20,539 nucleotides of DNA from CAWBRT01 sp050015355. Lineage in GTDB: Bacteria > Acidobacteriota > Terriglobia > Terriglobales > Acidobacteriaceae. The position numbers were made by a program, and so were the translations under genes. Location: positions 1 through 20,539 of the forward strand of contig JBEKBO010000081.1 of the NCBI GenBank assembly GCA_050015355.1, written 5' to 3'. Below are positions 7,231-13,745 of this stretch, piece by piece (positions within the stretch are counted from its first letter, which is position 1; the number at the start of each line of letters is the position of its first letter). The notes under the pieces are model-generated. The model worked only from the letters and a program-made list of their open reading frames with translations, had not been told where the DNA came from and made no database searches.

Positions 7231-8877
7231 ATGGCAGATAATCGCAACCAAAGTTTACTCTCCTCCGGAGACGCTCTTTTCCTGTATTTCGAACGCGAGG
7301 GCCAACCGATTAACGTCGCGTCGGTCAGCGTGCTTGAGGGGGTGGTCCCGCTTGACCGTTGCATAGAGTTCATCGAATCGAAGGTTCCCCTCATCCCCCG
7401 CTATATGCAGCGTGTGGTCGCGCCGCTGTACAATATCGACCTTCCGACCTGGGAATACGATCCCGAGTTCGACGTGCGCAACCACGTTCGCGAGGTCGTG
7501 TTGAAGCGAGGAACGGAGGCAGAGTTTAAGGACGTAGCCGGCCGCATCCTGAGCACCACTTTGGATCGGAACCGGCCGCTGTGGGACTTTACTCTGGTGC
7601 AGGGGCTGAAAGGCAATCGCACCGGCGCGGTTATTCGGATGCACCATTGCCTTGCCGACGGAATTGCGGGAGTCGGACTGCTAAACGCCCTCATGGATCC
7701 GAGCCCCACTCCCCCGCGATTGCCCAAGGATAAGGAACACTTCCAAATACCGCCGCGACAGACTGGCGAGAAGTCGTTGCTGAACGGCTTGATCAGCTCG
7801 TCGATGACCGCCGTGCAACGAATTCTTGCCGCCGAATCAGAGTTGCTGACCCTCGCCAAGCAAGTGATCGCAGGTGTAGAAAAACAGACTGAAACGGCAG
7901 CGACCCAAGCCGAGCCTGCTCCTAACCCTGACGCGCGAATTCTGCTCATGGACGAATTGAAACGTGTGCTGCCGGAACTCGCTGCGGCCCCCAACCGCCT
8001 GCCATTCAACGTGGTCTGCCGCGGACCTCAGAAGTTCAACTGGGCCGAAATTCCGCTGGCGGAAATAAAGGCCGTAAAGCAAGCCTGCGGCGCCACGGTT
8101 AACGATGTCGTACTCGCGGTCGTGACTTCGACCGTACGGCGCTATGCGGAATTACACGGTGTTCAGCTTAAGAAACAGCGAGTGAGAATCATCGTTCCAG
8201 TAAATATCCGTGGCAACGCGCAGGCAAGCGACCTGGGAAATCGGATCACGTTTCTTCCCGTCGACATCCCGCTGGATATCGTTGATCCCCGTAAGCTGAT
8301 CGATGCGGTGCGTGCGGCCGTGGCCCGTGCCCGGAGCGCACATATGGCCGAGTTGGTGGGCCTGCTCGGAACCTGGCTGGCAACGATTCCGAATGCTTTG
8401 CAGGCGCTCGTAGGGCCGCTGGTGAGTCAGTTGCCTCTCAGCCTATGCAATCTCATCTGTACAAACGTGCCCGGCCCCCAGGTTCCTCTTTACTTCCTTG
8501 GTCATCGACTGCTCTCCTGTCATCCGTATGTGCCGATCGGCGGTGAGATGGGAATGAACTGCGCCGTTCTGACTTATGACGGCACCGCATTCTTCGGGTT
8601 TACCGGGGATGCTCATGCAATTCCCGACCTTAAGCTCCTGGACAAGCTGCTCGAAGCGAGTTTTGCGGAGCTGCTGAAGGCAGTCGGCTTGCATCGGCCA
8701 CGACGGAACACGGTACGGTCCAGGCCACATGCCGCGCCCGTTCCCGCCGCAACGCCGGCCGCTCCCAAAGTCGTGGTAGCGCCAGTAACGACCGCCTCTC
8801 CGGCCGAATCCGCGAGAGAACCGGAGGCCAAAGCAGCGGCAGGCGAAGAGGCGATTCCGCTAAGAGTGGGGGCGTAA
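7231..8877 (+). CDS. Wax ester synthase / diacylglycerol acyltransferase (WS/DGAT family)
   Basis: A 548-residue O-acyltransferase that joins an acyl-CoA to a fatty alcohol (wax ester) or to diacylglycerol (triacylglycerol), usually at the inner membrane or lipid-droplet surface. The catalytic motif HHxxxDG is intact as HHCLADG (138-144, second His139 the likely base). The family PLW motif occurs at RPLWDF (115-120), the NDVVLA motif in the C-terminal domain, and NVPGPQVPLYFLG and GYDG-like segments towards the end. The start ATG has AGAAGGG upstream. The family core ends near residue 488; the last ~60 residues are a low-complexity Ala/Pro/Glu tail not expected in typical ~450-490-residue members. 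As the third gene after adhE and the STAS gene, it points to ester synthesis from AdhE-derived alcohols. Wax ester versus triacylglycerol preference is not decidable here. Confidence 0.93.
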   Translation: MADNRNQSLLSSGDALFLYFEREGQPINVASVSVLEGVVPLDRCIEFIESKVPLIPRYMQRVVAPLYNIDLPTWEYDPEFDVRNHVREVVLKRGTEAEFKDVAGRILSTTLDRNRPLWDFTLVQGLKGNRTGAVIRMHHCLADGIAGVGLLNALMDPSPTPPRLPKDKEHFQIPPRQTGEKSLLNGLISSSMTAVQRILAAESELLTLAKQVIAGVEKQTETAATQAEPAPNPDARILLMDELKRVLPELAAAPNRLPFNVVCRGPQKFNWAEIPLAEIKAVKQACGATVNDVVLAVVTSTVRRYAELHGVQLKKQRVRIIVPVNIRGNAQASDLGNRITFLPVDIPLDIVDPRKLIDAVRAAVARARSAHMAELVGLLGTWLATIPNALQALVGPLVSQLPLSLCNLICTNVPGPQVPLYFLGHRLLSCHPYVPIGGEMGMNCAVLTYDGTAFFGFTGDAHAIPDLKLLDKLLEASFAELLKAVGLHRPRRNTVRSRPHAAPVPAATPAAPKVVVAPVTTASPAESAREPEAKAAAGEEAIPLRVGA

Positions 8878-8882
8878 CATCA

Positions 8883-8907
8883 CCCCAGCGAGCGGTGCTC
8901 GCCGGGG
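8883..8907 (+). terminator. Hairpin after the wax ester synthase gene, likely terminator
   Basis: CCCC-A-GCGAGC, loop GGT, GCTCGC-C-GGGG gives a strong GC-rich stem with one A/C mismatch, 5 nt after the stop codon. There is no immediate U-run (a T7 run appears at 8934-8940), so termination may be weak, factor-assisted or structural. The next gene converges on the opposite strand. Confidence 0.45.
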
Positions 8908-8971
8908 ACCCCGACAAGGCGATCGCAACCAGTTTTTTTGCAGCTTTATTGCGGCCGAGGACGTACGGAAG

Positions 8972-8990
8972 GGCCTGGCGCAGACAGGCC
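8972..8990. repeat. Inverted repeat GGCCTG-N7-CAGGCC
   Basis: Perfect 6-bp arms separated by 7 bp lie in the convergent space between the acyltransferase and phaR-like genes. It could be part of a bidirectional terminator region; no other role is visible. Confidence 0.3.
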
Positions 8991-9048
8991 ATTCGCCGCC
9001 AACCGTACGCCCGGCTCCTTCGCAAGGTATACCTTCCGCGAATCTGGT

Positions 9049-9064
9049 CTAGCCGTTCGGCTAG
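9049..9064 (-). terminator. Perfect palindrome at the end of the phaR-like gene
   Basis: CTAGCCGTTCGGCTAG folds into a 6-bp stem with a 4-nt loop and covers the stop codon of the phaR-like gene. No U-run follows on the minus strand, so it may be an mRNA 3'-end stabiliser or a weak terminator. Confidence 0.35.
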
Positions 9065-9633
9065 GTCGTGGGTTTGCCGCGCCGGCGCTTCCGATTGGTA
9101 TTGCCAGTCCGCTTAGTATTGCCGGTCCGCTTTTCCAGTTCTGCTATGCGCTTGCGGAGTTCCTGCAATTCGCGCCCTTCAGCTTGTTTTTCCGACACAG
9201 TGCTCTGGATAAAATTCTTCACCAGTTGCAGAGGAGAGCCGGCTGCGGACTGCACCTCGCTTAACCCGTTTTCAACCGTGTTCTGCACTTTGTGATAGGC
9301 ATCGAATGCCGAATTCAAATACCACATAATGAACTCGCGCCCGACATGGTCCGAGGCGACGATCAGTTGGCGAAGCAGCTCCAGCGGGAGCCCCGTTGGC
9401 TTCTCTCTGGCATCTTCCATGACGATCTGCATCAGAGACACGCGGGTCAGATCTTCGCCGGTTTGGGAATCGATAACCTGGACCTCAGTTCCATTTCGGA
9501 TCAAAGCGGCCACTTCGTCTAAATTGACGTACCGGCTGGACGACGTGTCGTATAACCTTCTGTTTTTGCCGTACTTCTTGAAGATTACCTTGGTCGATTG
9601 CGTTGAACCGTCGTTGCTGTTGCCCCGCAACAT
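9061..9633 (-). CDS. phaR: PhaR-like polyhydroxyalkanoate synthesis regulator
   Basis: A 190-residue regulator. Residues ~14-75 match the PhaR N-terminal DNA-binding domain: FKKYGKNRRLYDTSSSRYVN, then LDEVAALIRNG and DSQTGEDLTR. Residues ~76-125 (REKPTGLPLELLRQLI, FIMWYLNSAFDAYHK) match the adjacent PHB-accumulation domain. In PHA-producing bacteria PhaR binds both DNA and nascent polymer, repressing phasin and its own gene until granules form. A coiled coil (EGRELQELRKRIAELEKR) and a short basic tail with the duplicated unit KRTGNT follow. The gene is divergent from a phasin-like gene, the classical arrangement, and the shared 80-bp region carries two matching dyads, one over this start codon. 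Odd: there is no PHA synthase in the window; the metabolic neighbour is a wax ester synthase. Confidence 0.85.
   Translation of the reverse strand: MLRGNSNDGSTQSTKVIFKKYGKNRRLYDTSSSRYVNLDEVAALIRNGTEVQVIDSQTGEDLTRVSLMQIVMEDAREKPTGLPLELLRQLIVASDHVGREFIMWYLNSAFDAYHKVQNTVENGLSEVQSAAGSPLQLVKNFIQSTVSEKQAEGRELQELRKRIAELEKRTGNTKRTGNTNRKRRRGKPTT
9098..9133. repeat. 18-bp tandem duplication inside the phaR-like gene
   Basis: Two adjacent 18-bp copies (9098-9115 and 9116-9133) differ at one internal base and the last base. They are in frame and encode KRTGNT twice on the minus strand, in the basic C-terminal tail, and could vary in copy number by slippage. Confidence 0.7.
9619..9631. promoter_or_regulatory. 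Dyad GTTGC-CCC-GCAAC over the phaR-like start, candidate operator
   Basis: Perfect 5-bp arms with a 3-bp spacer lie at the first codons of the phaR-like gene. The arms and spacing equal those of a second dyad at 9689-9701. A protein bound here would block the phaR-like gene's translation start region, consistent with autoregulation. Confidence 0.5.
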
Positions 9634-9649
9634 TTTTACCCCCCGACTA

Positions 9650-9678
9650 TTGACATCCGTGACTAAATATACTAGCTT
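9650..9678 (+). promoter_or_regulatory. Candidate promoter of the phasin-like gene
   Basis: TTGACA (9650-9655) and TAGCTT (9673-9678) are spaced by 17 bp. The -35 is a perfect sigma70 match but the -10 is poor; TATACT at 9668-9673 is a better -10 but only 12 bp away. The downstream dyad at 9689-9701 would fall close to the transcription start, a typical repressor position. Confidence 0.35.
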
Positions 9679-9695
9679 AGGGTCGATTGTTGCAA
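9666..9695 (-). promoter_or_regulatory. Candidate promoter of the phaR-like gene
   Basis: On the minus strand TTGCAA (9690-9695) and TATATT (9666-9671) are spaced by 18 bp. The -35 lies within the dyad at 9689-9701, so one bound protein could silence both divergent genes. Confidence 0.35.
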
Positions 9696-9701
9696 TGCAA
9701 C
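9689..9701. promoter_or_regulatory. Dyad GTTGC-AAT-GCAAC before the phasin-like gene, candidate PhaR operator
   Basis: The arms extend to a 13-bp near-perfect palindrome (GTTGCA-A-TGCAAC). It lies between the candidate promoter and the RBS of the phasin-like gene and repeats the dyad at 9619-9631 with a centre-to-centre distance of 70 bp. Confidence 0.55.
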
Positions 9702-9703
9702 AT

Positions 9704-9709
9704 GGAGGA
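9704..9709 (+). promoter_or_regulatory. Ribosome binding site for the phasin-like gene
   Basis: GGAGGA is followed by 4 nt and ATG 9714. This selects 9714 over the in-frame upstream ATG at 9702, which overlaps the site itself. Confidence 0.65.
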
Positions 9710-9713
9710 CGTT

Positions 9714-10637
9714 ATGCCACGAAATACGAAGAAGCCAGCCGAACCCGAGAACCAGTTATCATCCTTTGCCTCCCTGCTGCTGGGATGGACGCAGCAAGGT
9801 ATCGATAGTTTCCTGGCCACGCAGCGAATCCTCGCCGACTTTGCAACGCGCAAGAGCGCCGGCGCGATAAAGAGTCTGCGGGAAGGGATGTCCGGCCCCG
9901 AGAACTCTCCCACCGCGATTCTGACCGAACTCGCCGTCGAGGGAACTGCAAGTCTTACCGAAGCGCAGAGAGTCCTGCTGAATCTGTTGGAGCAGGAAAA
10001 TGGGATCGTAATGGACGCCGTGGCGGAACGCGTCGAGGGCTACGGCCCTGCCGCGTCCATGGCGAACCGTTTGCGCCGTGGGATCGACACGCTGGTCCAG
10101 ATGCAGCAGGAGTTCCTGACAATTGCGAGCAAACATGTGCAGGGGCGGCTGGAGAAAACCAAAGCCGGCGAAGTCCCGGATGCCGCGTGTCTGGTCGATG
10201 CCGCCCGCGATGCAATGGAGAACTTCGTTCGCGCACAGAAGAAGCTCCTGGATGTGATTGTTGCAGACGGAGCCAAACCAAAGGGCGGCAAAGCCGAGGA
10301 GAGCAAGAAAAAGATCGCGCTATCCGGCATTGCGCGCGAAGCGGCAAGTTCGTTCATTGATGCTCAAAAGAATCTATTGGACCTCGCCGGACAGCAGGTC
10401 AACGTCAATCTGCAGGTAGCGGGGCGTCTGGGGGAAATGGCGAATCTGCTTCGGCTGAGTCCCCTGCCAACTATTACTGGGGACAGCGTGAAGAGTTTTG
10501 TAGAGGCCGAGAAAGCCGTGCTCGACTCAATCATGAAGCCCGGCAACGGCGCGAAGAGCGCGCCTAAAGCGGAGCGCGCTGCAAAGCGGCAGACTGGCCG
10601 CCGTCGCGCGACCAAGGCAAAAGCAGCAGGAGCCTAA
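9714..10637 (+). CDS. Phasin-like granule/droplet-associated protein with six repeats and a basic tail
   Basis: A 307-residue, almost all-helical protein without signal peptide or membrane segment. Six copies of a short amphipathic motif approximating SFxxAQKxLLDLA start near residues 32, 80, 126, 170, 213 and 261, spaced 43-48 residues apart. Two linkers (~140-156 and ~186-202) are Lys-rich. The last ~30 residues are Lys/Arg/Ala-rich (KAERAAKRQTGRRRATKAKA), similar in style to the histone-H1-like tail of PhaF-type phasins that bind DNA. Phasins coat hydrophobic storage granules through amphipathic helices. Divergent pairing with a phaR-like gene and shared dyads support this, as does an upstream RBS. 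I infer a coat protein for a PHA or, given the neighbouring wax ester synthase, a neutral-lipid body. Exact family membership is uncertain. Confidence 0.7.
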   Translation: MPRNTKKPAEPENQLSSFASLLLGWTQQGIDSFLATQRILADFATRKSAGAIKSLREGMSGPENSPTAILTELAVEGTASLTEAQRVLLNLLEQENGIVMDAVAERVEGYGPAASMANRLRRGIDTLVQMQQEFLTIASKHVQGRLEKTKAGEVPDAACLVDAARDAMENFVRAQKKLLDVIVADGAKPKGGKAEESKKKIALSGIAREAASSFIDAQKNLLDLAGQQVNVNLQVAGRLGEMANLLRLSPLPTITGDSVKSFVEAEKAVLDSIMKPGNGAKSAPKAERAAKRQTGRRRATKAKAAGA

Positions 10638-10705
10638 CGCGCGAACGTTATCTTAAGTGAGGCGCTTTGTCTCCTGCTTGATGCAGCACCATGATGGAAT
10701 TGCGG

Positions 10706-10737
10706 TTCGTGCCGTTGGCTTCGCCCGGCGGCACGAA
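10706..10737 (+). repeat. Inverted repeat TTCGTGCCG-N14-CGGCACGAA
   Basis: Perfect 9-bp arms separated by 14 nt, about 70 bp after the phasin-like stop codon. It may be a rho-dependent terminator region or mRNA end of the phasin-like transcript, or a large operator; no U-run follows. Confidence 0.5.
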
Positions 10738-10916
10738 TCTTGCCGCTCCTGCACGAAGGTGCGCGTGGTTTTTAGTCCAGACGTTGTGACGCAGCGCCGA
10801 CTCCGGCGTCATCGATCACCAGCCCGATATAGCAGTGCCGTTCGCCAGCTCTGCACGGTTCGAAGGGTCGCTCGCGCCGTAAAGCAACGAAAGATGTCCG
10901 GCTGCCATCTTAGTTA

Positions 10917-10948
10917 GGGCTAGGAAGCCCGTTTCTTACCGCGGGCTT
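10917..10948 (+). promoter_or_regulatory. Mutually exclusive stems before the lipase gene
   Basis: AGCCC (10926-10930) can pair with GGGCT upstream (10917-10921) or, as AAGCCCG (10925-10931), with CGGGCTT downstream (10942-10948). The downstream stem ends about 20 nt before the lipase ATG, where it could affect ribosome access. Confidence 0.3.
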
Positions 10949-10967
10949 GGCGGCGCTGACATTTACC

Positions 10968-11801
10968 ATGGCTTCGAGAGAACTCCTTCGGAAGAAGCAA
11001 ACGAAAACTGAAATCCCAATCTGGAACGAGGCGCTGTGTGCTATCGACCTCGTGTTGCTCCATGCCTCTCCCGTTTGCTACGGCTTGGGTATACCGCATG
11101 GTGAAGGATCCGCTGTTGTTGTAATCCCGGGGTTTCTCGGGTCAGACCGCTATCTGATTCAACTGAATTCGTGGCTCGAACGCATCGGGTATCGGCCATA
11201 TCGTTCTGGTATCGCGCCCAATGCAGAGTGTCCGAACCTGCTCATTCAAAACCACCTGAATGCGATCATCGACAGGGCTGTCACCGAGACGGGTCGGAAG
11301 GTAGATCTCATCGGCCACAGTCTCGGCGGTATTATGGCCCGCTCTTTGGCGAGTCAGAGGCCGGACGACATCGCCTCGATTATTACCCTCGCATCACCGT
11401 TCCGTGGAAACACGTACCACCATACCGTCCATCGCGCGGCCGAGGTTGTTCGCAAGTACATTCTAAAGGAGCACGGTTCTGAGGTGCGGCCCGCCTGCTA
11501 CACGCACCGTTGCACCTGCGATTTCTTGAATTATCTGCGCTGCAACGTACCCCCATCTGTAATGGTGACCGCACTCTACACGCGAGATGACGGGATCGTT
11601 GACTGGCAATCTTGCAGGACGGGCGATTCTGATGTGGATGTCGAGGTTACCGGAACGCACGTTGGACTGGTATTCAACGCCGCTGTTTACACCGTCATAG
11701 CCAATCGCCTGGCTCAGGTCCAATCGCGAACCAACTGCAACCAAGAAGACCGTCGTCATCGCGATGTGGTTAACGTGTTCAACTGCAGCAGGCGAGCCTA
11801 A
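10968..11801 (+). CDS. Alpha/beta hydrolase, triacylglycerol-lipase-like
   Basis: A 277-residue serine lipase/esterase. The oxyanion region is VVIPGFLGSDRYL (51-63), the nucleophile elbow is LIGHSLGG with Ser118, the acid is Asp207 or Asp208 in YTRDDGIVDW, and the base is His231 in GTHVGLVFN. The spacing and order fit the LipA/PGAP1-like lipase group. No secretion signal is evident, so it probably acts in the cytoplasm, in line with mobilisation of an internal lipid store. A Cys-rich segment (Cys177, 182, 184, 192) is unusual. The start is uncertain: ATG 10968 has no good RBS, and TTG 10947 in the same frame is an alternative adding 7 residues. It converges on the ABC1-family gene with 11 bp between. 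Confidence 0.75.
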   Translation: MASRELLRKKQTKTEIPIWNEALCAIDLVLLHASPVCYGLGIPHGEGSAVVVIPGFLGSDRYLIQLNSWLERIGYRPYRSGIAPNAECPNLLIQNHLNAIIDRAVTETGRKVDLIGHSLGGIMARSLASQRPDDIASIITLASPFRGNTYHHTVHRAAEVVRKYILKEHGSEVRPACYTHRCTCDFLNYLRCNVPPSVMVTALYTRDDGIVDWQSCRTGDSDVDVEVTGTHVGLVFNAAVYTVIANRLAQVQSRTNCNQEDRRHRDVVNVFNCSRRA

Positions 11802-11814
11802 CCGCCGTTTTTTT
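11791..11814 (+). terminator. Possible intrinsic terminator of the lipase gene
   Basis: GGCG, an 8-nt loop and CGCC are followed by G and seven T. The stem is only 4 bp and overlaps the stop codon, so this is a weak call supported mainly by the T-run between convergent genes. Confidence 0.35.
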
Positions 11815-13471
11815 ACTGAGCTGAAACGCGAGGCAGCAGCCGGTCCAACACTGTCTGTTCCAACTTAATGGACAGGCGGCCACTGTATAGCATGGCGCTA
11901 CACTGCACCTTCATCAAATCCTTGAAAGTGAGTGGCAAGCCTGCTTTCGAGCCGCTCGTCAACCAGTTTTGCAGACCATGGCGGGCGAAGGTATAGGCCA
12001 TAGACACACCAGACCCTCGGATGTCGGCGACAACCCCGTCCAGCGTGAACAGCACCTTCGATAGCATAATCAGGGATGAGGTGAAGCGAATGCCTTTGGC
12101 GGCGGTTTGTTGCAACAACCGCATGGCGTCCACGGCGCCCGGCACCCGCCTCAAGGGCAGCCTCTCGAAGAATCCCGCGACGGTCTGACGAATTATCCGC
12201 GCCTGCTTTGAATCATGCCTCGCTGTGCCGCCTTGGCTCAGGGCTTGAATCTCACTGGCAGCACCTACCGGGTCGCGTAAGCCAACCATAAGAACGAGAA
12301 GCGCCAAGTGCCGCCGTTGCTGGCGGCTCAAACGTTCCGTCAGAGCCCAATCGAGAATAATCAGTTCTCCAGTTTGATTGTCATAAAACAGATTGCCTGC
12401 ATGGGGATCGGCGTGGAACAGCGCACTTTCCTGCGGCGCGAAAAGAGGTACGGCAATCAGCGCTTCGATCAGCCGCTCAGACACCTGCCCACGACGCCAC
12501 GCAGGCATTCGAGCAACCGCTTCGGTCACTTTCTCCCCATGCTCCTCGCTCATTGCCGTAACCCTGGAGGTACACAGCGCCGGATAAACCCGTGGCACTC
12601 GAACCCTGGACATGGAATCGTAAAGGGCGAATGCCTCGACTAGCGTCTTCTGCTCACCAACAAAATGGGTCTCGTGCCGCAGCAGTCGACGAACCTTAGT
12701 GAACGTATCGGTGAGTACGTTCTTCGCGAGACCATATTCGCGATGCTTCGATCCGAAAAAGTCGGCCAGGCCTCGCAACAACTCCATATCTTCGGCGAAG
12801 TACGCGGGGATGTGAGGTTTCAGGACCTTGAAGACTCCGGCTTGACGCTCACCAGTGTCGGGGTTGCGCCATGTAAAGCGCACGACCGCGCTGACACTCG
12901 CCTCGGACAATATGAATGGTTCGACGCGAACCGCAAAGCTCTCAATCCGCGTCCCCAATTCCTGTTGAACAATGGCGCAGATTTCCTCTGCGTTCACGTC
13001 GCGGATTCCGTTCTCCAGTTGAGAGAGAGCCTCCCGCAAGGCAGGACGAAGATAGCGGTTTCGCGCAATCACCTGGCCTAGCTTCTGGAGGCCGGGGACT
13101 TTTGCGATTAGCCGCAGCAATCGGGTCTCGGGCGAAGTATTCGGTGGAAGCTCGAATTGCTCCAACAGCTTGGGAGCGAGCCGCGCATCGGACAATTGCG
13201 CAACCACAAACAGCATCGCATCGCGGACGGGTGGACGCCAGCTCTCATACTCCGCCGGAACCAATGCCTCCGCCGGCACAAACTTCTCGACGATCAATTT
13301 CCCGACTTCAGCACGCAGCAATCGACCGGCAGGGCTCCGCAGTGCGGCCTCGATCGCGCTGATCTTCTCGGCGGTCGTGGCATTTTCCGGCGCCAAGCGC
13401 GCCATGAAGGTGTACACCTGTTCCGGTGAAGAACGGCCCAAGAGCCCCTCTATGAAAGACAGATTCGACAT
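11813..13471 (-). CDS. ABC1/UbiB-family atypical kinase
   Basis: A 552-residue protein of the ABC1/ADCK/UbiB protein-kinase-like family, whose members act in ubiquinone and other membrane-lipid pathways. Seen in order: the family QKLGQ signature (KLGQ 130-133), a nucleotide-loop region SEASVSAVVRFTW in place of the Ala-rich loop, the VFKVLKP lysine (Lys215), the catalytic loop FHADPHAGNLF (353-360) and ILDWALTE (Asp374). Compared with the common HADPHPGN and DFG, Pro is Ala and DFG is DWA. The C-terminal ~150 residues are helical; the transmembrane pair typical of UbiB is not obvious. ATG 13471 has GAGG about 9 nt upstream. The N-terminal ~110 residues are poorly conserved in my reading. A lipid-related role fits the neighbours, but the target is unknown. 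Confidence 0.8.
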   Translation of the reverse strand: MSNLSFIEGLLGRSSPEQVYTFMARLAPENATTAEKISAIEAALRSPAGRLLRAEVGKLIVEKFVPAEALVPAEYESWRPPVRDAMLFVVAQLSDARLAPKLLEQFELPPNTSPETRLLRLIAKVPGLQKLGQVIARNRYLRPALREALSQLENGIRDVNAEEICAIVQQELGTRIESFAVRVEPFILSEASVSAVVRFTWRNPDTGERQAGVFKVLKPHIPAYFAEDMELLRGLADFFGSKHREYGLAKNVLTDTFTKVRRLLRHETHFVGEQKTLVEAFALYDSMSRVRVPRVYPALCTSRVTAMSEEHGEKVTEAVARMPAWRRGQVSERLIEALIAVPLFAPQESALFHADPHAGNLFYDNQTGELIILDWALTERLSRQQRRHLALLVLMVGLRDPVGAASEIQALSQGGTARHDSKQARIIRQTVAGFFERLPLRRVPGAVDAMRLLQQTAAKGIRFTSSLIMLSKVLFTLDGVVADIRGSGVSMAYTFARHGLQNWLTSGSKAGLPLTFKDLMKVQCSAMLYSGRLSIKLEQTVLDRLLPRVSAQ

Positions 13472-13745
13472 GCGAAAGCCTCACGCTCGACTGCAATCCC
13501 GGAAAGGTAGCGGCCGGGCCGCCAAGGCACACAATCCCTTTCCCCGCCCGCTGCTCACATCACTTACTCCATGCGATTGTAACTTGCAGTGACGGGCATC
13601 ACCCGCTCGTGCAGGCATTCGACCACGCACTTCCCATTTCCGAATTAATTCTGTTTTGTCTTGCCAGCCAGCGGCATTTCTGCTCACAAATGCATCTTAA
13701 AATCTAGTAGGCTTCAGGTCCCACGACTTTCGCTCGGGAAAGGCC
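13472..13745. other. 274-bp divergent spacer between the ABC1 kinase and acyl-CoA synthetase genes
   Basis: No gene is supported. An AT-rich tract at about 13640-13705 is the likely promoter area for the synthetase, but no clear -35/-10 pair stands out. A small CGGG/CCCG stem lies at 13593-13605. Confidence 0.4.

Larger units (their letters stand above)
10638..10967. other. 330-bp gap holding structured elements
   Basis: Open frames here (for example 10657-10917, +) give Arg/Cys/His-rich translations without a recognisable pattern or RBS, so I see no gene. The gap holds a 9-bp-armed hairpin (10706-10737) and a set of alternative stems just before the lipase gene (10917-10948). Confidence 0.5.

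Noticed and set aside
9668..9673. TATACT as the -10 element paired with TTGACA 9650-9655
   Set aside because: The 12-bp spacing is too short for a sigma70 promoter; the 17-bp pairing with TAGCTT or the divergent promoter fits better.
10845..10885. Possible tRNA T-loop (GGTTCGAAGG)
   Set aside because: The flanking bases do not form a T-stem, and no anticodon or acceptor arm can be built.
10657..10917. 86-residue plus-strand open frame after the phasin-like gene
   Set aside because: The Arg/His/Cys-rich translation has no domain pattern or RBS, and the region is filled with inverted repeats.
12107..12118. Palindrome TTGTTGCAACAA resembling the phaR-region dyads
   Set aside because: It is inside the ABC1-family coding sequence and lacks the 3-bp spacer; probably chance.
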